Below are positions 46,601 through 59,100 of a stretch of 64,000 bases of DNA, one piece after another; the stretch's first letter is position 1; each line of letters opens with the position of its first letter. A program made the translations under genes and the position numbers. Origin of the DNA: Chinchilla lanigera (taxonomy: Eukaryota; Chordata; Mammalia; Rodentia; Chinchillidae); NCBI RefSeq assembly GCF_000276665.1, contig NW_004955404.1, forward strand, positions 36,994,167 to 37,058,166, read 5' to 3'. Below the pieces are notes generated by a model. That model ran no database searches, was not told where the DNA came from, and was given only the letters and a program-made list of their open reading frames with translations.

Positions 46601-46779
46601 TATCAGCTTCCCAATAGTTCCACCAGCTCCCAACAGCCTCTCTTCTTCTCCAGTTCTACCACTTATGCTGTTAACAGCAATCCTCAAGGGGCTTCTCACA
46701 CCCAGCACCATTCCAGTTAAGTTGAACTGGGTGTTACAAGTTACCACTAGCTGTCAATCCACCACAGGGGCTGTGGAAT

Positions 46780-47110
46780 TCTAAGGAGATATTTCCTCTA
46801 ATAAGTAGATTCAACTCTACTTTTCCTGGCATATGCTACTAATATTAAAAATTGCCTGCCAATATTTTTTTTTTGAGGCAATCTGCTTTTTCTCCTCTGT
46901 GTAGCCTTTAAAATGTTCTGTCTATCCTTGATGATTCATAGTTATCATATGGTTTGTTATATTTTATTTATTTACATTGGTATTGTATTTGATCTATATT
47001 ATTTGGATTGTAGTTCTGCATTCTGTATTGTAATGATTTCTGCATTTCTGCCATTACTTCTTTACTTCTAGAAGCATTGTTCAGTGTTAAGATCTCTCAA
47101 TCTTCAGTAC
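46780..47110 (-). mobile_element. Old L1 fragment, reverse strand (tentative)
   Basis: 'CTTTAAAATGTTCTGTCTAT', 'GGTTTGTTATATTTTATTTA', 'TTTGATCTATATTATTTGGA' and 'TGCATTTCTGCCATTACTTC' follow the order of an old L1M antisense stretch (TTCAAGATTCTCTC...TTGGATCTG...GCCATTATTTC). Strongly diverged. Confidence 0.35.
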
Positions 47111-49004
47111 ATATCAAGGGACAGAAAAAATTTTTTATCCCTTTTTATCCTTGGGACTAGTCTTTGGAAATGAAGCGTTTTTTACTATATTGAGACTTGT
47201 AACAATTCAAAAAACTGCCAGCTTCAAGATCCAGATCAAAGCAGTTTGGTATTATTCAGTCTTCTCATTTTCAATTTCTTTCTAATAATCTGGTCAGATA
47301 ACAATCTTGTTTTGCAAGGAGTTTATGACTTCTTGCTTCTACTGTTATTTTCTTACTGTTTTTAAATGGTAGGGAGATAAATAATAGATCAGAATGACTC
47401 TTATTCCACCACCGGAATCAGAGTCCATTAAATCATTTTGCAAGTCTGCATTCATTATTTCCTTTCCTTTAAAATAGTTAACTTGTATGTTTTCCTCACT
47501 TGCTATTTATTTTTACTTTTCCTTCCTCTTCTTCCCTTGAAAACTTTCCTATTGAAATATAAGTCTTCAAATTTATATTTTTAACTTATATTGAGATCCA
47601 CATCTCTTGATTGGAATCATTTCCTATATTTTTGTGTAATAATTTTGTATGGAATGTCTGACATTAATATACATTATACTTAATGACAGTTGCATGGTTA
47701 AATTTGAGTGGATAAGAAAGCATAGACTATCCAGGTAAATAAAAAAAGACTGAAATGATTAGAGTAATAAACATTCTATATAAAAAAGGAGCAAAGGAAA
47801 ACAAAGTAAATCGTAAATAGTAAAACAGCATTGTAATCCCATGATCAAATCCTAACATTTCCATTCTGATGATTTAAACTCAAAGAAAAAAAGATTTTAA
47901 AAAATCAAAGAGAATGCTGTTTTGAACAATTAACTAATGGCAGAATTATATAAACATAAATTTCAAAAGTATCAAAAATAGAGTGAAGAAATGAAGCAAA
48001 ACAGAAAAAGGCCTGTAAAAAATTAATTCCCTGGAGAAAAATGTTCAAACATGATAATAGTATTAGGCAGGCAAAGGAAATGTGTGTCATCCAGGGCAAG
48101 AAAAGAAATATGTAAATATAATCTTCACTCAAGGGTCTGCATGTTAACAAGCATAGCCTAGCAACCGGTTTCCACTATCTAAATGCATTGTCTCCTTTGT
48201 TGTGCTAATGACCTACATTCCACTCTTTTACTAAGATATAAATATGTAAATGGAGAAAATTCAGACAATTATATTAGGACATCACATGAAGGATTTCTTT
48301 TAAAGGTACTGTATAAGATTAGTAAGGAATGGGGAATAGTGGTCCAGGTTCTAATCTTTTTGCCATTAATGTAATAATGACCTCCTTGTTTTATTCTCCG
48401 CAGTCTCTTTCATGCCCACTTTCCCATCGTATAGACAGTAGGGAACATGGAGGTGCTGTATCTGTTTAGGAAATTGAGCAATCTGCAGGGAGAAGTCAAA
48501 GCAAACACAAGAAGTATACGTGTATAGTGTCACACTAAATTAGATTGAAGACAAAAATTGCCACGCTTTTTCATAGAAACCAGCAGAAAACACACTCCAA
48601 ATTTTCTTGGAAAAAAATACATGAGTTTAAGAAAGTTTACAAGTGTGTATTGACTGTTTAGTTTTGCCAAGTATTTAACGTAAATGATGAAGCAAAGCAA
48701 ACACAGATGTCTATTTTCAGGGAGTTTACATTTGAGTAGGAAGGAAAATTAACGATAATCACAATGACTGTGTGTTACATGCACACTACACAAGACTGTT
48801 AAAATCTATGAAAACTACACAAGTAGTGTATGTATCTTCCTCGTCAGTGCCAAGACCAGGGGATAGTCTGCAATTCCAAGGAAGATGGGAATTATAGCCA
48901 GTTTATACCTGTACACATGCCCAAGACTCCAAGTATTCTAAATTGCCTTCTGTAGAGTCTAGTGATGTCATATGATATACATCACCATTGTTAAGGTATC
49001 AGTT
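47111..49004. other. AT-rich stretch, nothing secure
   Basis: 48640-48790 (GCCAAGTATTTAACGTAAAT ... TTTTCAGGGAGTTTACATTT) is weakly L2-3'-like. No gene recognised. Confidence 0.4.
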
Positions 49005-49350
49005 CTGTCTCTTCAAACTTCACACTGAAATTTTATGACCCAGAATACCAGAATATGAATGTATTGGAAATTTTTTTAAAAACAGATCATGAATTTAAAG
49101 TGAGGTCCTTGTGGTGGAAACTGATCCAATAAGAGGAGAGAAGAAATTTGGACAGAGACAAATAGAGGGAAAACCACATGAAGACACAGAGAGAAGACAG
49201 GCATGTACAAACAGAAAAGCCTCAGAGGAAGCCAGCCCTATTGATGCACTGATTCCAGATTTCTCATCTCCAGAGCTGTGAGAAAACTGTTTCTCTCTTT
49301 CAAGTCATCAATATGTGGTGCTGTTTCCTGGCAGCCCTAGCAAAATTAAA
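49005..49350 (+). mobile_element. MLT1-type MaLR LTR (old)
   Basis: Ordered landmarks: AAATTTTATGACCCAGAATA, 'GTGAGGTCCTTGTGGTGG', 'AAACCACATGAAGACACAGAGAGAAG', 'AGAAAAGCCTCAGAGGAAGCCAGCCCT', 'ATTTCTCATCTCCAGAGCTGTGAGAAA', 'TATGTGGTGCTGTTTCCTGGCAGCCC'. This is the MLT1 LTR order on the + strand. No TSD survives. Confidence 0.75.
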
Positions 49351-49754
49351 ACACACACATTTATTGTTTACAAATGTCAATGGGCAGCCTTTGCCTTATT
49401 TTTCACTTTCTGGTACTTGAAGATTATGCTGTTAAAGTACTCATGTAGTTTTCTCTATATGCTTGTCTCCTGCTCTCTGCTCTGCCTCTTTCTCTGGGTT
49501 TCCATGCTTGTGAGATAGTTTGCAGCCTTTCTGCTACATTTCCATGTCTTAGAATGTGTTTTGGAGAACTGTGACATTTTTATCAACAAATACTTGGGAT
49601 GTTTAGATCTTTCTATGAATTATCTCACTGTGACAAATTGTATGAAATACACAAATGATGTCAATGAAGCTACAATCATTTTCAGTTATAATTTGGCACA
49701 ATGTGCCAACTCGGCAATTTACTCATCAGAAGGTAAAAGTTTTACTTGATCCTC

Positions 49755-49957
49755 AGTAAAACAGTAAAAGCAAGAGAGTGTTTTTAAGCAAGATGATAGG
49801 AAATTGACAATGGCTATTATATTGCATATTGTTATCATCAAAGTAGTTCCTCAGATTATCAGATATAAGCATGAAAAACTTGATCAAACAGTGCAAGCAC
49901 TGATTGTTCCCTTCAATGAACTGATAGAAATTAGTAATACAATTATTTTAGCTATTT

Positions 49958-50007
<50 letters not shown>

Positions 50008-50115
50008 TGTATTTTCCTCCTTACTTCTTTTCTCCTTTCCCCCATCCTACTTGTTCTTTCCTTTTGGTCCGTTTCTTTCCCTTTCATAATATCTATTGTA
50101 ACTTTTTTAAAAAAG
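49755..50115 (-). mobile_element. L1 3'UTR fragment, reverse strand
   Basis: GATAGGAAATTGACAATGGC ... ATCATCAAAGTAGTTCCTCA ... AACTTGATCAAACAGTGCAA is the reverse complement of the L1 3'UTR present on + at about 53340-53440 and 35865-35960. A TG/TA tract and polypyrimidine block (50015-50080) follow, equivalent to the AT tract and purine tract of forward copies. Confidence 0.75.
49958..50008. repeat. (TG)n(TA)n(CA)n compound microsatellite
   Basis: GTGTGTGTGTGTG, then TATATA..., then ACACACACA. The TG and CA arms are inverted relative to each other, so the tract is nearly self-complementary. Confidence 0.95.
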
Positions 50116-51874
50116 TAATTTTGTGTTTGTTTGGCAGTACATGTTGACTCTTAAAATAGAAATAAAATGATCATCTGGGTATAGCTTCACAGAAGGAAGG
50201 ATCATATTATTTATCTATATATAGGATGCCACCTTAAAATTCCATAGTCTGTGACCACTCACCGGCTAACATACTATTTAATGTGAACTGCTATTTGTAC
50301 TAATCCCCTAATTATGACCAGAGAGCAGGCATGAAGACTGAGTGAAATCTACATGCACATTCGTCCTGTCAACTAATTGAAGTGAAGCGATACTGGGTGA
50401 GAATCTTTGCACTACAGTAAGCTACTGCATTCTCCAGTCATGGTATAGTCTTCCATTCCTCTAGGCAGGCTGTAACAGAACTACTCTAGTAACACAATGT
50501 GTCTATATTACTATACCTTGGCATTTACTGTCCTCTAAGTTTGCACTTAGTGAAAATGATCTAATCATATTATAATCCCCACTCTATTTCATGAATTGTT
50601 TAATATTTCCATTAAAAGCAGATGATTGATTCTGTTGTATAACACCTAAAATATTATGTATTTCTACTAATATGTTTATAACTATAATCACAACTGTAAA
50701 ACTAGTTCATATTTCTAGCTGTATTTCTGGATTGTATGCAGCATGATACTATGTAAAATACATGAATTTTTTAGGTAAAAATATACAAGTAATTGCAACA
50801 ATGGGACTGTAAGTTGATCTTCACTTTATTTGTACAATGATAAAATCATAACCTTCATTGAGATAAAATAACCTATAGATTTCATAGCAAGAGAGTTTGG
50901 AAATTATACTGTATTTAAACTCCAGGGATATTTCCAGTCTCCTTTATATATACTTATTAGAATATTTACAAATACTGGCCACATACTGCATGCCCTAGGT
51001 ATTTAATAGATACTCTTGATAAAAGAGGGAAATTTCACTTTCTTTCTATTCCGTTTCCATGAGAGCAGAGACTGGTATTTATTCCATATGACTGATTTTG
51101 TTCTTCTTCATACAGTTCATGAAGAGCAGACATTCAGAAATCACCTGTTGAATTATAAGTGAAAAAAAATGTTTTCACAACAAAAGTAGCAAATTTAGTC
51201 AACTTTTTCAATCATTTATTCCAAAATGAATTTCCTTTTTAAAAGATCATCTTAAGGATTCTGTTCATAGCTCTAAGGCCAGATAACAATCATTAGCATT
51301 TATTGACCTTTTGCAGTAGTAATTTAAACTTTTGGGGGACAAAGTTGATTAATCACAGCCTGACACACGGAAATTTGGCATAATTCCTCCCAAGAGTGCC
51401 TTAGGGCAGCAAGTCTTTGGGCATTTAGTGTAATACCTAAGGCATGTGTTACAAATAAAATGTGCTCAGAAAAGATTTCCAGAAATTTAAGGTCATCATT
51501 TTTGATGATCTTTTAATCCTAGAATTATCCTGGAAGATTCCACTACATGGATTACTTATATTAGTCTTACCTCTATCCAAAAATATCCAGAGTATAATCA
51601 AAATAAGGTAAAAGAAATAAAACACATAATTTTCCTCAGAGAATGATAATTTAAGGGACTCAATAAATGGATGTGAAATTTTAAAAGCTGATTGATGTTA
51701 GTATTGTCTTAACAAACATTATACAACAGTTCAAAATCTAAAGAGGCTAAAACACTAAAAAAGTTTATTTTTCAGGTCTCAATTAGTGAAACTTATCAAT
51801 TTTATTAACAGGGTATAATCAGAGTAAACAAACTTGGAACTGAGACAAGTAGAAAAAAAAACAGGGAAAACTAT
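50116..51874. other. AT-rich stretch, nothing recognised
   Basis: 51230-51520 is compositionally complex and repeat-free. Rest AT-rich. Confidence 0.45.
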
Positions 51875-51973
51875 TTGTTTATTTATTTATTCATTTTTGG
51901 TGCTGGAAACTGAACTCAGGATCTTGCATTTGCCAGGCAGGCCCTTGTGCCACTGAGCTGTATCCCCAGCCCA
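51875..51973 (-). repeat. Diverged ID-like SINE, reverse strand
   Basis: (TTTA)n tail, GGTGCTGGAAACTGAACTCA, GGATCTTGCATTTGCCAGGC, AGGCCCTTGTGCCACTGAGC, TGTATCCCCAGCCC. Same older type as the copy at 18254 (no CCGGTACCGG end). Confidence 0.88.
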
Positions 51974-52017
51974 GTATATTTATTTTTGAAGCTGAAAAAA
52001 GTTCTCACTATAGAAGA

Positions 52018-52372
52018 TAGACTGTCTTATCCATTTATGATGCTAAAATAAAGTATCTGAAATCTTGTACTGTACAAACAGAAATTCATTTATTTAATAT
52101 AGCTCTGGACTCTGGGAAGTTCAAGATCAAGATATCACCTCTCATTGTTTTACTGTATCCTCAGGACAAATCTGTAAGGGCAGGAGAGGACATGGATTAC
52201 TCCCTTCAAACTTTTCATAAGGTCACTAATAGCATTCATGAAAGCTCTTCACTCATAATTTAATCATCTCTTAGGGCCCACCTCTTAACACTGTCATAAG
52301 AGTGTTCAAGTTCCAGCATGAATTCTAAAGTGGGCACAAACATTTAAGCCAAAGCACAGACATGGGTGTGAA
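52018..52372 (-). mobile_element. MaLR-type LTR (MLT1/MST-like), reverse strand, old
   Basis: On +: GACTGTCTTATCCATTTATG ATGCTAAAATAAAGTATCTG ... TTATTTAATATAGCTCTGGA ... TCAAACTTTTCATAAGGTCA ... GGGCCCACCTCTTAACACTG ... GGGCACAAACATTTAAGCC, the reverse complement of an old MaLR LTR. Ends approximate. Confidence 0.65.
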
Positions 52373-52885
52373 AACACTGTCAGAAAAATCTAATTTTTTT
52401 TCCAATAATTAACTTTACAAGTTGTGATTGTGACAAGTAGTAGCTTCAAGGGATCCCATTTTAATACTGTGACTTTAGACATCAGAGAAGTTAGACATGG
52501 TAAGGTTTTCCAGTCCTAAATAATTCAGTAAGCTATCTAACACTATGAAGTAAATTCCCCATCATTATACAACCTGCAATGGATTTTGTTCTCACCTTAT
52601 TCTGTTTAATAAAATAATCACATCATTAATTTTTAATGGAGCTAATTAATGTGGGAAGGCACGCTATGTTATTTAGATAGCTGGAAGAAAGTCATGTGTG
52701 CATTCTCTTTGTGAACGGGATACTGCTTCTTCATATTAACAGTGATTAGAAAATTAAGTTATAACTTGTACCAGTTAAAATGAATACAAATATGTCAACT
52801 GTTGTGATAAAATATTGTAGTGGTGGCAAAGCTTATCCTTGGGATGTTAATACAGTCCTCTTTTCCTCTGGTTTCATTTTCTACA
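52373..52885. other. Unique-looking stretch
   Basis: No repeat recognised. 52600-52750 is compositionally complex. Confidence 0.45.
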
Positions 52886-53220
52886 GGTTGTTGCCCATGG
52901 ATAATCTAGGAAACAACCCAAATGCCCATCAACCAAGCAATAGGTAAAAAGGATGTGATATTTTTATACAATGGAGTATTACTGAGCTAATAAGAAAGAT
53001 AAACTTGAGGGTTTTATAGGTAAATGGATGCAATTAGAGACCATACTCATAAGTGAAATAAATCAGACCTACATGTATAAATATCATATTGTCTCCATAG
53101 AGTAAGAAACTGAAAGTGTAAACAAATCCAAAAGTAAAATAAATATTGTAAAAGAGAAAGAAACTGCTCAAAAAGAAAGAACTGGGATGAGGGCAAGTAG
53201 AAATAAAGAAAGAAGGAAGG

Positions 53221-53263
<43 letters not shown>

Positions 53264-53521
53264 AGCTGTTAATTATACTACTAAATTCTGTTGGTTTATG
53301 AAAAGGAACAGATAATGCTTAATTTTTTATCCTTTCAATTTTTGACCAATTTTTCATGCTTATATCTGGTAATCTGAACTAGTACTTTGAAGATACCAAT
53401 TTGCACTTTAATAACCATTGTTGATTGGCTATCATTTTGTTTTGAAATTCTGTATTGTCCTTAATGATTTTTTTAAATTTTTCTTCTCTTTAAAATAAAT
53501 AAATAAATCAATAAATAAATT
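52886..53521 (+). mobile_element. 5'-truncated L1: ORF2 tail and 3'UTR
   Basis: TTGCCCATGGATAATCTAGG, AACAACCCAAATGCCCATCA, TACAATGGAGTATTACTGAG, AAGAAAGATAAACTTGAGGG, CATACTCATAAGTGAAATAA and ATCAGACCTACATGTATAAA parallel the L1 at 22190-22370 closely. Then a short purine tract, an AT microsatellite, 'GTACTTTGAAGATACCAATT', and a (AAAT)n tail. Broken ORF2. Confidence 0.88.
53223..53260. repeat. (AT)n microsatellite inside the L1 3'UTR
   Basis: About nineteen AT units at the position where other L1 copies here carry shorter TATATA tracts. Confidence 0.95.
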
Positions 53522-53572
53522 TACATTTTGGAGAAAATATTAAATGAAAAATTCTAGAAATAATAAGCTCTA

Positions 53573-53702
53573 GCCAGGTGTGGTGGCACATGCCTGTAAT
53601 CCCAGCACTCAGGAGGCTCAGCCAGGAGGATCGTTGAGAATTTGAGGCCAGCCTGGGCTATAAGACCACCCTGAACTGCATAGTGAGACTCTGTCTCAAA
53701 AG
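53573..53702 (+). repeat. B1-like SINE
   Basis: GCCAGGTGTGGTGGCACATG, CCTGTAATCCCAGCACTCAG, GAGGCCAGCCTGGGCTATAA and GAGACTCTGTCTCAAAAG. One of the best-preserved B1-like copies in the window. Confidence 0.92.
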
Positions 53703-54367
53703 ATGTAAAAGTAGTTTATGAATTTTAAATCTTGTGCAGGTAAGTGCCATGAGGAAATCTTACGTGCACTGGGCCATTTACCCTACATCTTGAACCATGT
53801 CTTTGTCCAGTGCATTTACTAGGCCTACTACTTCGGAGTCTTTTGCTAGTTTTCTGCACTATCATGTAGACTACCTCAGCACTGCCGTGCTTGCAGTGTT
53901 CTATAGTATTTATGGGCTCAGTGTCCACCTGGGAACCCAAAATGTATCCCCTGCCAAAAAGGAACAGGGAAATAGTGTGCAGTAAAGATTTAGTGCTTGG
54001 TTTTACCTGTATGGTCTTTGGAAAGTTAGATGGGAAAAGGCTGAAGCTCAAGAAGTAAAAGGAGAGCATTTGGCTGAATTTGGGTGTCTTTAAACACCAC
54101 AGCCATCACTAAACCAAAGAGCCTGATTTGCCAGCACAAGAAATTTCTCTTTGCATTTCCTGTCTTTGAATTTTCAAACCTTAAATTCAAAGTTTCCTCA
54201 GAAGCTGACAAATAAATATGAAAAGAAGTCCCAATATTATTTCACTTGCATTTCTCTTCATTTATAAATTTGAAGCAGTTACTTAATGGGCAAGAAATAT
54301 CTGATAAAAAAATTTTATATCCTGAACATCACAGTATTTTTCTTTTCTTTAGAGACATGGATAATAT
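53703..54367. other. Stretch with antisense-overlapping short frames
   Basis: 53725-54069 (-, 114 codons) and 53797-53985 (+, 62 codons) overlap. Neither resembles a known family, and no start context or splice signal distinguishes them from chance. Confidence 0.4.
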
Positions 54368-54505
54368 ATATTTTGTTTTGTTTTGTATTGTTTTAGAAAC
54401 AGGGTCTTGCTACATAGCCCAGGCTGTCCTCAACTCAGAGATGCCCCTGCCTTGGCCTTATAAATGCTCACATTACAGGTGTGCTCTGCCACACCTGGAA
54501 AACTG
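54368..54505 (-). repeat. B1-like SINE, reverse strand
   Basis: (TTTTG)n tail, GAAACAGGGTCTTGCTACAT, AGCCCAGGCTGTCCTCAACT, CATTACAGGTGTGCTCTGCC, ACACCTGG. The 62-residue tail of the + frame at 54246-54506 is antisense SINE, not protein. Confidence 0.88.
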
Positions 54506-56109
54506 ATAGATATTATACTACTCCAAAAAGAAACAGTATAAGATTAAACTACCTTACCCAAAAGAGACACTGAGAAAATTGACTGAAATAATTGATTAAA
54601 TATCTTAGTTTATGCAGTTAAGAATGGTTCCACCTCTTTACTTAGTAGATTAAACAAGAATAAATAAATCTACAGTCATTGTAATTGTGATGTCTGAAAT
54701 TATTTATAAGATACAGTAGGCAGAACTTAAAAATTTAAAAGAACACATTTTAAAAACATCATTTTATGTGGTTTTTTAACTCACAATAACATTGAGCAAT
54801 AAGTTATATCACTATCATTGAAAACACTGCAATGATTATTTCCTATAAGACAGGAAACTACATGCGTATGATTAAAATTAGCTAATAAATTTCAATGTGT
54901 GGTTGAACCCTAGACTATCAGAATGAAAGACCACTTAACATAGGTGACATAATTACATGAAGTAGACATAATTACCACAATAAGAAATAGGATCATAATT
55001 GAGTGGTTGGCATAATGGGATATTGATGGTAACTAATTACTGTTTCCAGGACAGAAGCAAGGACTAGTCATCTATCACATTTTTTGCATAGTCAATATAT
55101 AAATCTAGGTCTAAAGCAAAATACAATTGATATCCATCATTACAATGGAGACTTATGATCTTTCATGCAAATATCTGTACTGATTATGTTCAGAGAGTCA
55201 GTGTCACCTAGTGAAGGTATAAAAGGCTTGAATTTAAAATTTAGGGAGAAGTCCTACATTAATATCTTAATTATATATTTTATGCCTTTATCATCTTTCT
55301 TCTGAAAGATAGACTCAGCCATTTATTAACAAGTATTCAGAGAGGAAGCCTTCTCAGTTATTTGAACAGTCGCTAGACACTGACTCTGAGATATCTCTTT
55401 TGATCCAGAAGTTTGCAGTCCTCCAGTTAGAGTGCCTCTTGTCATGATTTCATAATAGGTTTCTGTATCCATCAACTCAGTATTTACTTTCCCAAATGCT
55501 TGTTCAAGTTACATATACAGAGCAGTTAACAAATTCTATTAGACCTTATGTCACTAACCCTAAAAGTAAGATTTATTAAGGTAGGATGAGAAAAATGGAA
55601 CCTTCAAGAAACCAATTTCCTTTACAAAATAGTAAAATGATAGTAATACCATATTCCCAGGTGAATCCATAAATAAGTTCTATTAAGTACTTGAAAAGTC
55701 TAGAAAGTATATCTATATTTGGCTCATCTAATGGGTCTGTGAAAGAGACAGAGGCATTTTGAAAAAGTACTGTGAAGAAAATGCGTGTGTCCCCTGGTAT
55801 GAAACTACCTATTGTGGGAAGTTAAGAGAAAATACCAAACACAATTGATTTTGTCTATCAGGAAATAGCTATGCAGTCTCATATCCTACCTATATATGAT
55901 ATCAAATCTCCCATTAAATTACTAATTAATTCACATGACTGTTGATCATTTCACTACCTCAGAATATAACATAATAGTCAATCATTTTTATAAAGTGAAG
56001 AACTGGTGAGATAAAAGAAGTAGATTTTTTAAATAGGTTGGTAAGTTATGTATTCTGAAACATGAAAATTCAGTTATCTTTCCCCTAAGGAAAGTTTCTA
56101 GATGTCAGT

Positions 56110-56148
<39 letters not shown>

Positions 56149-59100
56149 CATCAAGATATTCCTTTGAAAGTGAAACAGACTATAGCTCCATCACCCACAA
56201 AACTAAAAGACAAACACAATTGTTGTGACATTTGGAAGCAAAATATACCATATAGTTGCATTGTTGTGACCCATTGCACACAATAAGTTGAAAGACTACC
56301 TACTTTTATAAGAGTACAAAGCAGGACTACTCACTTCGTGGACAGGTTTAAATACAGGCACATCAGCACCTCAAGACCCAGTGGACAAACTGAATAGATG
56401 ACAGGTATTGAATAGATGCAATAATTGAAAGATGACAAAGCCAGCACACAAAAGCCTATTAACTCAAAATAGAACTTTAATATTCTGTATACATTTTAGA
56501 AAATAATTTGATTTTTTTGGCAAGAAGAGACAAGAGATTATAAAGAAAAATACAGAACTATCAGAAGTTATATATATTGTGTTAGTGAAAGCTTAATTGA
56601 TTTGTGAGTAAATATTTACTTGAAAAATAAAATAAGCAGTAACATAGAGTAGATTAAAATACTGTAGAGATTATATACAATACTTTCAAACACTTCTTTA
56701 AACAGTGACATAGAATACATTTATTATGGACTAATTTAGAAGTCTTATTTGCAGTTGTATTTATCAACAACTTACTGAAACTTGACTTGTAAGAGATTTC
56801 TCTTTCTTACCTTATATCTATGCATACCTAGGCCTAACATGTGAATGTTTTCTTGCCATGGTAATGGTTGTAGAATTGTCCACTGTCCTTTAAAGGTGAT
56901 TCAGACATAAATTTTCACATTACATGCACATCGTAATGAAACTTAAAATTTGTCACATAGTAGGCAATAGTTATTACCTTCACATGAGGACAAGAGCTCT
57001 GGTAGAGGGGATAAAATATTTTTACTCAGGCGAAGATGAACCACCATATATGCCACGAGCCCAGCCTCATTCAATGACCTTATCTGAATAAACTGCTCAG
57101 CATGTCCTTCAAAGTAATCTCAGATTTACTCTCTCATCTTAGGGCTTCACTATCTACCAGCCCCCTTGATCTTCTCCTTCCATGCAAATTCTTTTCATGT
57201 CATTCACAACAATTTGGAATACAAATGGAACTTTCAAGGAATATATTGCTCATTTTAACTACAAGGCACAGCATTAAATAAATATGGTTTTTGCTTATGC
57301 GAAGGTAAGAAAGTTTTATTCTTCATAGAGACAATTATTGAGATATCAATCCTTGGAAACAAAGTAAGGGAGATATTTATTTCTATCCAGGGAATATGGT
57401 TATTTCCATCAGAAATGAGCTAATAATGGATTCTAATCAACCAAAGTAGATATAATAATTGTTTCAATCACAAAGTTGCATAATCACATTTTACTTTCAG
57501 TTTTATTTTCGAAAATCTTGATGGAACTTTCCCAGTCTTAATGAGATAATTTTTCTTAATCAAAATGATAGAGAAATTTCTTGATACAACTTAAAACAAT
57601 TTGACATGACCATTTGATGGTTAAATTAACTGAAAAATTAATGTATTATTTACATGAACTAGAATATTTTTGACCCTGGGAATACATGCATGTTACAAGA
57701 ATTGAATTTTTTAAGACAAATGGTTAAGTAAGATAGATGCAAGATAATTTTTTTTGGATAGTTCTTGTGACAATCATTAAGTAATTTGTCAATAGATGAA
57801 GGCCAAGTTATTTTAGTTACCTGTAAGTGCAATATACAATTTTAAATCAGCAAGAGCTTATCTCATTCAGTACATCATTCAGATAGATCCTATTAACATG
57901 ACTGATTACAAATTGTGCATTAATAGCTGTTAAAGGTTCTCATAATTATGGGAAGGGAGCATGTCACTGAAGGTGCCTGCTATTTTACATAAGAAAAGCA
58001 CATCTATTGTATTTTGGAAAATAAAATTATAAAAATAGAATTTTAAGTTTACTATTTATACAAAACAAGACAAAACTATGTCAAACTATGATGATGTCAT
58101 TAAAATTTTATCATCTAAACATTTCAAATTGTGCCAGAAAGTAGAGGGAAGGAGAAAGGTTATTAATGGGTACAAGTGTTCTGCAAGTGATGTGCAATAT
58201 GTTCTAGTGAGCTACTGAAAATTAGGATGATTGTGTGTTAAGCAGGTATCACATATTTGAAAAAGAAGGAAGAAAGTACTCTAATTTTTCTGCCATAAAG
58301 ATATGATAAATATTTGAGGATATAGATATGTTTAACTTAAGTTAAATATTACCCAGTGTACACATGTTGAAATGCTACTTGCCCCCAATTAGTATATTTA
58401 AATTTTATATTTTTACTTATCAATTTTAAAAGATTTTAAAAAAAGTAATTCATTAAAATTATACTATATGTCTATGTATGTATATATGTTCCTGTACTTG
58501 TATATATGCACCATAATTTACATATCTGCATGTAAACACACAAATATGTGTATATACAGATTTATAAATAATGCTGACCTATATACAGTCATTTTGCATT
58601 AATGCAATTAATAATATTAGCTTATTGCTCACATATTAGCATTTTCTAAAATCTGTTCATTATGTAGTTTTGTTGCCATAATTTCCAGATTTTCATATTT
58701 TAAAATAGTTATTTTGATCTGCTATGATAGAATTTTTGTATCTTGATTATTCAATAGTTAAGTATAGCTTGTATAATTTTATTGCACTCAATGCAGCATT
58801 CAAAACCTTTTAGGAGAAGGTACTAACTGCCCATTGACTTTGACTAGAGCATGTTTGAAATTTTCATAAAGTGGTGGTTAGCAGATATTTGATGTATAAT
58901 TTCTAATAGTAATATGGAGATTTTTGCTATCTTTACGCTCTTTTGGGGACTTTGAATTCGCTTTGCAATTATTTAACTATATCCTTTTTAACAATCATAT
59001 TCTATATATGTTTGGGAATCAATAACTCATTCATGACTTTTGTCTTTGAGTAACAATATGTATTTCTTTCTTTATTTATTTTTATGCATTTAATGAAATA

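Larger units (their letters stand above)
45876..46766 (-). mobile_element. Solo LTR, repeat-structured family, copy 2; TSD GGGGC
   Basis: 891 bp bounded by TGTTATAGTTTGGGG and ATCCACCACA with the exact 5-bp duplication GGGGC on both sides (45871-45875 and 46767-46771). Same order of parts as copy 1: a TATTTATAATAG patch at 45935-45946, three 42-bp units and two 178-bp units, ending 'GTTACAAGTTACCACTAGCT' where copy 1 has 'GTTATAAGTTGACCTCCAGT'. Minus-strand start TGTGGTGGATTGACA. The 127-codon minus frame (46747-46364) lies wholly inside the LTR and repeats a GSSG..FEHCFL peptide; I regard it as a by-product of the repeats. The 5-bp TSD fits the ERVL/MaLR class. Confidence 0.88.

Noticed and set aside
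46364..46747. 127-codon minus-strand frame as a gene
   Set aside because: Lies entirely inside a solo LTR, and its internal peptide repeat mirrors the LTR tandem repeat. Kept only as a low-interest finding.
41787..46766. A single provirus bounded by the two related LTRs
   Set aside because: The LTRs have different perfect TSDs (AACTT and GGGGC), and the 3.2 kb between them shows no gag, pol or primer-binding-site signal.
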